A stretch of 19,622 nt of DNA from UMGS1649 sp045651205 (GTDB lineage Bacteria > Bacillota > Clostridia > TANB77 > CAG-465), in assembly GCA_045651205.1 (NCBI GenBank), contig JAZRSA010000026.1:1-19622 (forward strand). The letters are read 5' to 3'. Within the stretch, counting starts at the first letter, position 1. Every line of letters starts with the position of its first letter. Shown one piece after another: positions 7,613 to 14,194 of the stretch. The notes beneath the pieces were generated by a model. The model was given only the letters and a program-made list of their open reading frames with translations. It had not been told where the DNA came from and ran no database searches. A program made the translations under genes and the position numbers.

Positions 7613-9316
7613 TTACATTTTTTCCGGTGCTTCTATTCCAAGCATATTAAGTCCGTTCTTCAGAACATAGCCTGTTGCTTTAACTAAAGCTAGTCTTGCA
7701 TTTCTTAGTGCTTCATCTTCTACTATTATTTGACATTCATTATAATATTTAGAGAATGCACTAGCTACATCAATTATATATCTTGTTATAACTGATGGTT
7801 CATTTTCGTTAGCTGCTTGTTTTAGCATATTTGTAGCCATTGCTAGAAGTTTAACTAATTCTATTTCTTCCGAGCTTGTTAATAATTCTGCTTTAACATC
7901 TGCTTCAGTTGGTTCATAACCTGCTTTTTTAATTATACTATTTGTTCTTACGCAAGTATATTGTACATATGGTCCTGTTTCACCTTCAAATTTTAACATT
8001 TCGTCAAGATCAAATATTTCATCTTTAATTCTGTTATTCTTAAGGTCATTAAATATTACCGCACCGATACCAACTGCTTTTGCAATTTTATCTGCTTCTT
8101 CGCCAGTTTTACCTTTAGCTTCTAATACTTGTTTTGCCTTTTCTATAGCTTCATCTATTACATCTTTAATAGTTGTACTTGCACCCTTACGTGTAGATAA
8201 TTTCTTTCCGCCTGGTCCTAATACCATACCAAATGGTACATGTACTAATCCTGGCACATATTTTCCATCTACTATGTATTTAGCAGTTTCAAATATTTGC
8301 TTAAAGTGTAGGTTTTGTTCATAACCTGTTAGATATAGACATTTAGAATAATTGTAAGTTCTAGCTCTATATAATATTGCTGCAAGGTCACGAGTTGCAT
8401 ATGTAGTTGAACCATTAGTTTTAAGTATCATACAAGGAACTTTTTCTGTTTCAAGTTCTACAACTTGCGCTCCTTCACTTGGAACTAATTTACCACTATT
8501 TCTTAATATATCTACGATTTCACCCATTTTATCGTTATAGAAAGCTTCACCATTGTATGAATCAAAAGTTATACCCAATACATCGTATATTCTTTTATAT
8601 TCTTCTAAGCTTAGTTCTCTAAATTTAGACCAAAGAGCTACTATTTCTTCATCACCAGCTTCAAGACGAGCAAAGTTTTCTCTTGCTTTTTCTACTATAG
8701 CTTCATCTTCTTTTGCCATTTCATTTATCTTAACATATATTTCAACTAATTTCTTAATTGGTTCTTCTGTTAAGTCAATATTTGCTCCAAATCTTTTATA
8801 TCCTTCAATTACATAACCAAATTGAGTACCGAAGTCTCCTAAGTGATTAATTCCAACTACATTATATCCTAACGCTTTATATATTTTAACTAAAGCCGAG
8901 CCAATAACTGTTGAACGTAAATGTCCAATGTGGAATGGTTTTGCTATGTTAGGTGAAGAATAGTCTATACATATTGTTTTTCCTATTCCTTCTTCTAAGT
9001 TATAGCAAGCATCTTTTTTATTTAATATGTTTTTTACTGTTGTTTCTACTACAACTGAATTGTCTGCAAAAAAGTTTAAATATCCAGCTACTACTTCTAC
9101 ATTAGAAACGCCTTCAACATCACCTAGTTTTTCTTTAATTTCATTTGCTATCATAACTGGTGCTTTTTTAAATACACTTGCAAGTTTAAAACAAGGATAT
9201 GCAAAGTCCCCCATCTTGCTATCTTTAGGTGTTTCTATAGCAGTTAATATTTCTTCTGTCTCTTTTTCTAGTACTTTCGCTATAGCTTCTGCTATATTTA
9301 ATTTTATACTGTCCAT
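7613..9316 (-). CDS. argS: Arginine--tRNA ligase
   Basis: A 567-residue class I aminoacyl-tRNA synthetase that charges tRNA-Arg. Seen in order: the N-terminal Add-1 tRNA-binding domain (about 1-85), the HIGH signature in AKPFHIGHLRST (His129-His132), the Rossmann catalytic domain, the KMSKS-equivalent loop as KLSTRKGAS near 375, and the helical DALR anticodon-binding domain to the end (LNMLGIEAPEKM). Length is normal. The ATG overlaps the stop codon of the upstream RNHCP gene by one base (TAATG), so translation is probably coupled. It is the last gene of the three-gene operon, followed by a strong terminator. No T-box leader is visible before it. Confidence 0.97.
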   Translation of the reverse strand: MDSIKLNIAEAIAKVLEKETEEILTAIETPKDSKMGDFAYPCFKLASVFKKAPVMIANEIKEKLGDVEGVSNVEVVAGYLNFFADNSVVVETTVKNILNKKDACYNLEEGIGKTICIDYSSPNIAKPFHIGHLRSTVIGSALVKIYKALGYNVVGINHLGDFGTQFGYVIEGYKRFGANIDLTEEPIKKLVEIYVKINEMAKEDEAIVEKARENFARLEAGDEEIVALWSKFRELSLEEYKRIYDVLGITFDSYNGEAFYNDKMGEIVDILRNSGKLVPSEGAQVVELETEKVPCMILKTNGSTTYATRDLAAILYRARTYNYSKCLYLTGYEQNLHFKQIFETAKYIVDGKYVPGLVHVPFGMVLGPGGKKLSTRKGASTTIKDVIDEAIEKAKQVLEAKGKTGEEADKIAKAVGIGAVIFNDLKNNRIKDEIFDLDEMLKFEGETGPYVQYTCVRTNSIIKKAGYEPTEADVKAELLTSSEEIELVKLLAMATNMLKQAANENEPSVITRYIIDVASAFSKYYNECQIIVEDEALRNARLALVKATGYVLKNGLNMLGIEAPEKM

Positions 9317-9633
9317 TATATTCCTCCATTTTTAGCATATTCTTTTATTACATTTAGAATTTCTTCTTCATTATCATCTGATGCAACTATATTACGTACT
9401 CTCGCTTTACATTTAGTACATACATATTCTATTTGCATTTGTTTCTTCCCTGTGTTTAATACATTTACTGGCCTTAAAAGGCCTCTACATTCATTTAACC
9501 TGTCTCCTGGTTCTATATCCACATGTAACGAATACAAACATTTATTACAGTGATCCCTAGAAGTATAGCCAAGTTTTTCAACTTGGCTTCCACAATGTTT
9601 ACAAATAAATGAATCGTCGTTTTTTACAAACAT
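9316..9633 (-). CDS. RNHCP domain zinc-binding protein
   Basis: A 105-residue protein of the RNHCP family, named after its conserved motif; here it reads SRDHCNKCLYSLHVD (25-39). Three CxxC-type pairs (Cys11/14, 29/32, 72/75) suggest two treble-clef or ribbon zinc sites. The function of the family is unknown. Position is informative: it lies 11 bases after the nucleoside kinase gene and overlaps argS by one base, so the three proteins are made together. A link to tRNA or RNA is inferred from the zinc ribbons and the argS coupling only. The start at 9633 (MFVKNDD) has an AAGGGAGG ribosome site. Confidence 0.85.
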   Translation of the reverse strand: MFVKNDDSFICKHCGSQVEKLGYTSRDHCNKCLYSLHVDIEPGDRLNECRGLLRPVNVLNTGKKQMQIEYVCTKCKARVRNIVASDDNEEEILNVIKEYAKNGGI

Positions 9634-9644
9634 GGTGCCTCCCT

Positions 9645-11312
9645 TTATATCTTTAAGCTTGCATTTCCTATAAATTCTCTTACTATGCTATCTCCTGGTA
9701 TATCTTTAGTCTCAATTGGTAAGAACTTTTGTATAAAGTGATATAATCTTCTTGATTCTGAGAAATATTCACTTGTCTTTTCTACTTGAAGTAGTAATGG
9801 TTCTGCAAAAGTTTTTAATGCTCCAATTTCATATACAAGACTTGTGTTAAATATATAATCCGCATATTTTATATTTGGATAAATATATTTAGTTTCACCT
9901 GTTCTTAAATTTGGCCACATAGCAAGTGTTCTTTCTACTTTGTGTCCTCTATTATGATAGTCTCTTACTATTCTTCTTAACATTCTTGTATCTGTTGTAG
10001 ATACTTTAGAATAATCGTCTATATTAAGAGTTGTCATAGGCGCAATATATATTTTATATTTTAGCTTTTCATCTATATCTTTAAGAAGTGCTGGATTTAA
10101 AGCATGAATTCCTTCTAAAACTATAACATCTTTAGGTGATAGTCTTAAAGTCTTACCTTTATATTCTTTTTCTCCAGTTAAGAAGTTAAATTCTGGCATT
10201 TCTACGGTTTTTCCATCATAAAGTGCGGCTATATGTCTGTTAAATAGTTCTAAATCTAACGCATCAATTGTTTCAAAATCATATTCTCCACTTGGTAATT
10301 TTGGAGTTTCTTCTCTTTCTTTGAAATAGTTATCCATTGATACTACTATTGGGTTATATCCAATAAGTTTTAGGTTTATACATAGCTTGTTTGCAAATGT
10401 TGTTTTACCTGATGAAGAAGGCCCTGCTATCATAAATAGTCTCTTAGTACCTTTAGTTTTAATATCGTTCATAAGATCTGCCATTCTATTTTCATGATCA
10501 GCTTCTGCTACTCTTACTATATCTGGCATTTTTCCTGTTATAACTTTATCATTTATTTCAGGGACATTTGTTACACCTATTATTCTTAAGAAATCTCCGT
10601 TATTTTCAAACACCTCATATAGTGGACTTTCTGAAATTGTTGCATTAATTTTAGTTGGATCGGAACGTTTTGGTAACATTAATGCAAATCCACGTCTAAA
10701 CTTCTTTATTTCAAAATCCGGTGTACATCCAGTAGTCGGAGCAAGTATTCCATCTGTTAAACCATAAGTATCTTCTGCTTTGTATATTGTTACTGTTGGT
10801 TGCATATATACAGAAATTCCTCTTAATGCGTTTGGATGTCCATTATGATCAAATAAGTATTTTGCTTCTTCATAACTTACAACCATTTTTTCTATCTTAG
10901 AATTTCTTGTAACTATGCTTCTCATCTCTTTTAGAATATCTTCTGCCATAACGTTTGTAAATTTCATATTTTCACAAATAAAGTAAACAATACCATCTAT
11001 TGTGTTACAAACTTCAACATCAAGGTTTGGATATAGTCTTTGAAGGGCAATATGTAATAAAAACTTAACTGTTCTTACATATACTCTATGTCCATCTTGA
11101 TCTGTTAGAGTTATTTTCTCAACTTCACAATCTTCTACAAGAGGTATTTCAGCGCTTTTTAATGCATTGTTAACCTTAACAGCTAACAATCCTTTCATAT
11201 CTACCTTAGCGCCTTTTAAAGCATCCATAGCATTTGTGCCAAACTTAACTGCAACTTCTTTTCCATTTTCAAATTTAACTTGTACTTTTTTGTTTTTTAA
11301 TTCTTCTATCAT
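9645..11312 (-). CDS. Uridine kinase-like nucleoside kinase with N-terminal TGS/ThrRS-like domains
   Basis: A 555-residue fusion seen in many Bacillota. Residues 1-60 resemble a TGS domain, and about 75-240 resemble the second additional domain of threonyl/alanyl-tRNA synthetases. From about 290 follows a phosphoribulokinase/uridine kinase P-loop NTPase with Walker A GPSSSGKTT (297-305), VSMDNYFKERE and VLEGIHALNP. The kinase part fits ATP-dependent phosphorylation of a nucleoside, probably uridine or cytidine, in the cytosol. The role of the synthetase-like part is unknown. Its HxxxH editing motif looks degenerate here. The start at 11312 follows AAAGGAG. First gene of the operon with RNHCP and argS, divergent from ychF. 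Confidence 0.88.
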   Translation of the reverse strand: MIEELKNKKVQVKFENGKEVAVKFGTNAMDALKGAKVDMKGLLAVKVNNALKSAEIPLVEDCEVEKITLTDQDGHRVYVRTVKFLLHIALQRLYPNLDVEVCNTIDGIVYFICENMKFTNVMAEDILKEMRSIVTRNSKIEKMVVSYEEAKYLFDHNGHPNALRGISVYMQPTVTIYKAEDTYGLTDGILAPTTGCTPDFEIKKFRRGFALMLPKRSDPTKINATISESPLYEVFENNGDFLRIIGVTNVPEINDKVITGKMPDIVRVAEADHENRMADLMNDIKTKGTKRLFMIAGPSSSGKTTFANKLCINLKLIGYNPIVVSMDNYFKEREETPKLPSGEYDFETIDALDLELFNRHIAALYDGKTVEMPEFNFLTGEKEYKGKTLRLSPKDVIVLEGIHALNPALLKDIDEKLKYKIYIAPMTTLNIDDYSKVSTTDTRMLRRIVRDYHNRGHKVERTLAMWPNLRTGETKYIYPNIKYADYIFNTSLVYEIGALKTFAEPLLLQVEKTSEYFSESRRLYHFIQKFLPIETKDIPGDSIVREFIGNASLKI

Positions 11313-11368
11313 AAAAAGCTCCTTTGTAAATTAATTTTATTCTTTTCGTTCGTTATTATGTCTATATA

Positions 11369-11397
11369 ACTATATACCAAATATATAGAAAAGTCAA
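11369..11397 (-). promoter_or_regulatory. Probable promoter of the kinase-RNHCP-argS operon
   Basis: Minus strand TTGACT (11392-11397), a 17-base spacer, TATAGT (11369-11374). The leader would be about 50 bases long. It stands back to back with the ychF promoter. Confidence 0.65.
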
Positions 11398-11404
11398 TTG
11401 TTGC

Positions 11405-11433
11405 TTTACTTTTTAAAACAATTAGTATATAAT
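11405..11433 (+). promoter_or_regulatory. Probable promoter of ychF
   Basis: TTTACT (11405-11410), a 17-base spacer and TATAAT (11428-11433), about 30 bases before the ychF start. Confidence 0.55.
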
Positions 11434-11462
11434 AAAAACTGCTTAAAAAAGGAGTGATTTTT

Positions 11463-12557
11463 TTGAAATTAGGTATTGTTGGATTACCAAACGTTGGTAA
11501 AAGCACATTATTTAATGCTATAACAAAAGCAGGTGCAGAAAGCGCTAACTATCCTTTCTGTACAATAGAACCAAATATAGGTACAGTATTAGTTCCAGAT
11601 GAACGTTTGGAAGTATTAACAAAAATGTATGATTCGTTAAAAACAACTTATGCTACAATAGAATTCGTAGATATAGCTGGTCTTGTTAAAGGAGCTTCTA
11701 AAGGTGAAGGTTTAGGAAATAAATTCGTATCTCACATCCGTGAAGTTGATGCTATAGTTCATGTTGTAAGATGTTTTGAAGATAAAAATATAGTTCACGT
11801 TGAAGGAAAAATCGATCCTCTAGATGATATTGAAACAATATCTTTAGAGCTTATATTCTCTGATGTTGAAACTATTAACAGAAGACTTGAAAGGGCAAAC
11901 AAAGCAGCTAAATCTCATGATAAAGCAGCACTTATGGAAGTAGATGCATTAAATAGATTAAAAGCAGCTTTAGAAGAAGGTAAACCTGCAAGAACAGTTG
12001 AACTTTCTGATGAAGAAAAATCTTTACTTTCAGATTTATTCTTGCTTACTTCTAAAAAAGTTATATACATTGCAAATGTTAATGAAGATCAATTGTTAGA
12101 TGTAGATAATGACGCTAATGTAAACAAAGTAAAAGAATTTGCTAGTCAAGAAGGAGCTATATGCATTCCTCTATGTGCAAAACTTGAAGAAGAATTATCT
12201 GAACTTGATGATGATGATAGACAAGCTTTAATGCAAGACTATGGAATGACAGCCTCTGGCCTAGATTTATTAGCAGTTAAGAGCTATGAATTATTAAACC
12301 TTATGTCTTACCTAACAGCCGGTAAAACTGAAGTTAGAGCTTGGACAATAACAAAAGGAACTAAAGCTCCAGGAGCTGCTGGTAAAATACACTCAGACTT
12401 CGAACGTGGATTTATTAAAGCTGAAATAGTATCTTACGACGATTTAATAGCATGTGGTACATATGCTGCAGCTAGAGATAAAGGTCTAGTTCGTTTAGAA
12501 GGAAAAGAATATGTAGTTCAAGATGGTGACATTATATTATTTAAATTTAATGTATAG
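11463..12557 (+). CDS. ychF: Redox-regulated ATPase YchF (Obg-family)
   Basis: A 364-residue P-loop protein of the Obg superfamily that prefers ATP and associates with ribosomes. Seen: G1 GLPNVGKS (7-14), the G2/G3 region ending in FVDIAGLVKGASKGEGLGNKF, the altered G4 NVNE that explains ATP rather than GTP preference, and a C-terminal TGS domain from about 280 (TAGKTEVRAWTI...). Length is standard. I place the start at TTG 11463 (MKLGIVGLPN, the usual family start), 8 bases after GGAG. The alternative GTG at 11454 overlaps that ribosome site. Single-gene unit with its own promoter and terminator. Confidence 0.96.
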   Translation: MKLGIVGLPNVGKSTLFNAITKAGAESANYPFCTIEPNIGTVLVPDERLEVLTKMYDSLKTTYATIEFVDIAGLVKGASKGEGLGNKFVSHIREVDAIVHVVRCFEDKNIVHVEGKIDPLDDIETISLELIFSDVETINRRLERANKAAKSHDKAALMEVDALNRLKAALEEGKPARTVELSDEEKSLLSDLFLLTSKKVIYIANVNEDQLLDVDNDANVNKVKEFASQEGAICIPLCAKLEEELSELDDDDRQALMQDYGMTASGLDLLAVKSYELLNLMSYLTAGKTEVRAWTITKGTKAPGAAGKIHSDFERGFIKAEIVSYDDLIACGTYAAARDKGLVRLEGKEYVVQDGDIILFKFNV

Positions 12558-12564
12558 TAAGCAA

Positions 12565-12596
12565 AAAAGAAGCGGTGGATTTCCACCGCTTCTTTT
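12565..12596. terminator. Bidirectional terminator between ychF and the next gene
   Basis: A stem of about 13 bp, AAGAAGCGGTGGA (12567-12579) / TCCACCGCTTCTT (12582-12594), with flanking A and T runs. It serves ychF on the plus strand and the convergent 12604-13068 gene on the minus strand. Confidence 0.88.
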
Positions 12597-12603
12597 CTAG
12601 CTT

Positions 12604-13068
12604 TTAACGACCTTTTGCACGAGGATTATGTACAACCTTCAAGTCGTAGTATTTAGCTTGATTGATGTAATACTGCTGTCTGCGGTATTCTTCTTGTCTC
12701 TTTCTCCTGACTTCTTTCTTCCATTTGTAGTTCTCATAAAGAGCTACAGCAAGCATAATTTCGAAAATCATAAGAGCGATGGAAACAAGTACACCAATAA
12801 TTTGGAGACCCTTAGGAAGCGTATAGCTGAACCAAGATTTATATCCTCCACCAAAGTAGAGTTCTTCTCTTGCCTCTGCTACATCTTCATAGATAGCATC
12901 TGCTGCTCTCCTCATATGAGGATCACCGGATGCTGCTTTGAGTTCTGCCTCTGCTACGTCGCTAGAGAGTAATGCCATGTATCCTGCGATACAACAGGTG
13001 TAAAAAGCACCTGCAAATAGAATTAATGCCATAACAACTGCTATGGACCGTGCTAAAAAGTTTTTCAT
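12604..13068 (-). CDS. Small membrane protein of unknown function
   Basis: I do not recognise this 154-residue protein. Hydrophobic segments at about 5-28 (IAVVMALILFAGAFYTCCIAGYM) and 85-108 (GLQIIGVLVSIALMIFEIMLAVAL) predict two membrane passes, with an acidic helical loop between them (VAEAELKAA..., VAEAREELY) and a strongly basic tail (KKEVRRKRQEEYRRQQ). Both ends would lie in the cytoplasm. The start at 13068 (MKNFLARS) follows AAAGGAAG; an in-frame ATG at 13086 has no ribosome site and overlaps this one. It has a near-perfect promoter and is a one-gene unit. C/G-ending codons are common, unlike in ychF, so it may be acquired. Confidence 0.75.
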   Translation of the reverse strand: MKNFLARSIAVVMALILFAGAFYTCCIAGYMALLSSDVAEAELKAASGDPHMRRAADAIYEDVAEAREELYFGGGYKSWFSYTLPKGLQIIGVLVSIALMIFEIMLAVALYENYKWKKEVRRKRQEEYRRQQYYINQAKYYDLKVVHNPRAKGR

Positions 13069-13101
13069 TTGGAAACTTCCTTTCATATTTGAGATACTTA
13101 T

Positions 13102-13131
13102 ATTATACCACTTTTTACCGTGTTATGTCAA
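13102..13131 (-). promoter_or_regulatory. Strong SigA promoter of the small membrane protein gene
   Basis: Minus strand TTGACA (13126-13131), an 18-base spacer, and TATAAT (13102-13107) preceded by TGG (extended -10). It is back to back with the tRNA promoter. Confidence 0.85.
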
Positions 13132-13177
13132 CGCGCAAAAGTTTTTTCAATTTTTTTAACTTTTTTCAAAAATTCTA

Positions 13178-13206
13178 TTGACATTCCCTCTCAAATTAAT
13201 TATAAT
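13178..13206 (+). promoter_or_regulatory. Perfect-consensus promoter of the tRNA operon
   Basis: TTGACA (13178-13183), a 17-base spacer, TATAAT (13201-13206). Transcription would start near 13213, about 16 bases before the first tRNA. Confidence 0.92.
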
Positions 13207-13228
13207 AAGTTTGTTCGCTACGATGTGT

Positions 13229-13305
13229 GGGCCTTTAGCTCAGTTGGTCAGAGCAACCGGCTCATAACCGGTGGGTCCAAGGTTCGAATCCTTGAAGGCC
13301 CACCA
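13229..13305 (+). tRNA. tRNA with CAU anticodon (Ile2 or elongator Met)
   Basis: A complete 77-base cloverleaf. The acceptor GGGCCTT (13229-13235) pairs with AAGGCCC (13295-13301), the anticodon stem is ACCGG/CCGGT around CTCATAA, the T arm is normal, and CCA is encoded (13303-13305). The CAU anticodon fits elongator Met or the Ile2 tRNA whose C34 is changed to lysidine by TilS. C4-G69 and C5-G68 pairs and the overall body resemble bacterial Ile2 tRNAs, so I lean to Ile2. It is not an initiator tRNA, because the 1-72 pair is formed. Co-transcribed with tRNA-Tyr 29 bases downstream. Confidence 0.95.
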
Positions 13306-13334
13306 CACATAAAGTAGTGAACAAAATTTTATAT

Positions 13335-13640
13335 GGGCGGGTGTCCGAGTGGCTAAAGGAGGCAGACTGTAATCTTTGGTTCAAACCTAAATTTGCAGCT
13401 CATGCAAGTGATTGTATGATGATAATCTGGCTAATTCGGGGAACTCTTAACAGGTAATGCTGATGACAATCCCGAGCTAAAAGATTTAATCTTTGAGTGT
13501 AGAGACTTTATACCAGGTATCTCCTATGAGATAAAGAGAAAGTCCAGACTACAAACATTATTTAATGGTAACGAAAGTTATGGTAGTAAGAAATCTGTTA
13601 GCGTACGCTTACGATGGTTCGAATCCATCCCCTCCCACCA
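13335..13640 (+). tRNA. tRNA-Tyr(GUA), split in the anticodon by a group I intron
   Basis: Two exons, 13335-13370 and 13591-13640, join to an 86-base class II tRNA with a long variable arm. Anticodon arm after joining: GCAGA-CUGUAAA-UCUGU with anticodon GUA. Position 27-43 is a G-U pair. The T arm is GATGG-TTCGAAT-CCATC, discriminator A, CCA encoded (13638-13640). The class II shape, GUA and G1-C72 all match bacterial tRNA-Tyr. The acceptor stem GGGCGGG/CCCTCCC has a C4-U69 mismatch, which is unusual. The intron lies between U35 and A36, so unspliced RNA cannot serve as tRNA. A tRNA finder that does not allow bacterial introns would miss or misread this gene. Confidence 0.94.
13371..13590 (+). 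ncRNA. Group I self-splicing intron (220 nt, no ORF)
   Basis: The full group I core can be traced. P1: exon CUGU (13367-13370) pairs with GCAG (13395-13398), with the conserved U-G wobble at the splice site. P10: exon AAAU (13591-13594) pairs with AUUU (13391-13394), so the guide is AUUUGCAG. P1 extension hairpin 13375-13391. P2 13401-13418 with a GUGA tetraloop. P3 13425-13430/13513-13518. P4 UCGGG/CCCGA (13436-13440/13471-13475). P5 13447-13466. P6 13480-13494. P7 GACUUU/AAAGUC (13504-13509/13539-13544). P8 13519-13532. P9 ACUAC/GUAGU (13548-13552/13583-13587), with P9.1 13556-13567 and P9.2 13568-13581 (GAAA loop). The intron ends in G13590. Conserved stretches AAUUCGGGGAA and GUAGAGACU closely resemble small tRNA introns of cyanobacteria and proteobacteria (IC3-like). 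Confidence 0.96.
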
Positions 13641-13672
13641 AATGCAAGTATTTAACGTACTTGTATTTTTTT
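13640..13672 (+). terminator. Terminator of the tRNA operon
   Basis: AAATGCAAGTA (13640-13650) pairs with TACTTGTATTT (13658-13668) around a 7-base loop, followed by a run of T to 13672. It starts at the last base of tRNA-Tyr and ends 22 bases before the endonuclease gene. Confidence 0.85.
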
Positions 13673-13694
13673 ATATCTATCGGAGGTTATTTAT

Positions 13695-14081
13695 ATGTAT
13701 TTTTCCACTAATAAACAAAAAGGAAATACATCTTTAGGTATTGCCATTGCATATTTTTCCTCTAATGGTTATACTGTTTCCATTCCACTTAACGATACTC
13801 AAGATTACGATTTAATCATAGAAAAAGATAATTTATTTCAAACTGTTCAAGTAAAATCTTCTGGTTGCAAAAACAAAGCCGGCAATTACCAAGTAGCATT
13901 AAAGAGTTGTGGTGGAACAAAAGGCACTACATACAAAACACTAATTGATACCAATATAGACTTATTATTTATATTCCTTGAAGATTATTCAATCTATATA
14001 ATTCCAAAAAAAATTATTAAAAACTCATCTACTATAACACTTTCGAATAAATATAGCAAATACAAGAAACCCTTATTATGA
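13695..14081 (+). CDS. PD-(D/E)XK endonuclease of the group I intron-associated type
   Basis: A small 128-residue protein that resembles the PDDEXK_11 family, which includes the cyanobacterial tRNA-intron homing nuclease I-Ssp6803I. Seen: an N-terminal helix (SLGIAIAYFSSNGYTVSIPL), the catalytic strand QDYDLII with Asp39, and the VQVKSS strand, where Gln52 and Lys54 form the QxK variant of the (D/E)XK motif. Then comes a C-terminal half typical of the family (KTLIDTNIDLLFIF... YIIPKKII). No membrane part or added DNA-binding domain. The start at 13695 has GGAGG 8 bases upstream. No promoter is visible after the tRNA terminator, so expression may rely on read-through. Being next to an ORF-less intron suggests a nuclease that cuts intron-less tRNA-Tyr genes; this is inferred, and a solitary restriction-like role remains possible. 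Confidence 0.75.
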   Translation: MYFSTNKQKGNTSLGIAIAYFSSNGYTVSIPLNDTQDYDLIIEKDNLFQTVQVKSSGCKNKAGNYQVALKSCGGTKGTTYKTLIDTNIDLLFIFLEDYSIYIIPKKIIKNSSTITLSNKYSKYKKPLL

Positions 14082-14111
14082 TAATTTTATGTAACCTTTT
14101 ATTCTCTTTTA

Positions 14112-14140
14112 TTGCCATTTCTCTTATTCTGTGATATAAT
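14112..14140 (+). promoter_or_regulatory. Strong promoter of the DUF1737 operon
   Basis: TTGCCA (14112-14117), a 17-base spacer, and TATAAT (14135-14140) preceded by TGA (extended -10). The leader is about 48 bases. Confidence 0.8.
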
Positions 14141-14194
14141 AATCAAACGTACAAATTACAACCAAAAAATAATTATTTAAAGGAGAATTAAAGT

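Noticed and set aside
11313..11462. T-box leader for the argS operon
   Set aside because: Only ~150 bases between divergent genes, filled by two back-to-back promoters; no T-box motif or terminator.
13120..13317. Open frame of 65 codons across the first tRNA
   Set aside because: It overlaps the consensus promoter and the tRNA, and has no ribosome site.
13335..13640. Alternative splicing giving anticodon AGA (tRNA-Ser)
   Set aside because: Splicing after U13368 (pairing GACU with GGUU at 13378-13381) would leave an intron ending in A rather than G and lose the P10 pairing. The U13370/G13590 choice gives a normal tRNA-Tyr.
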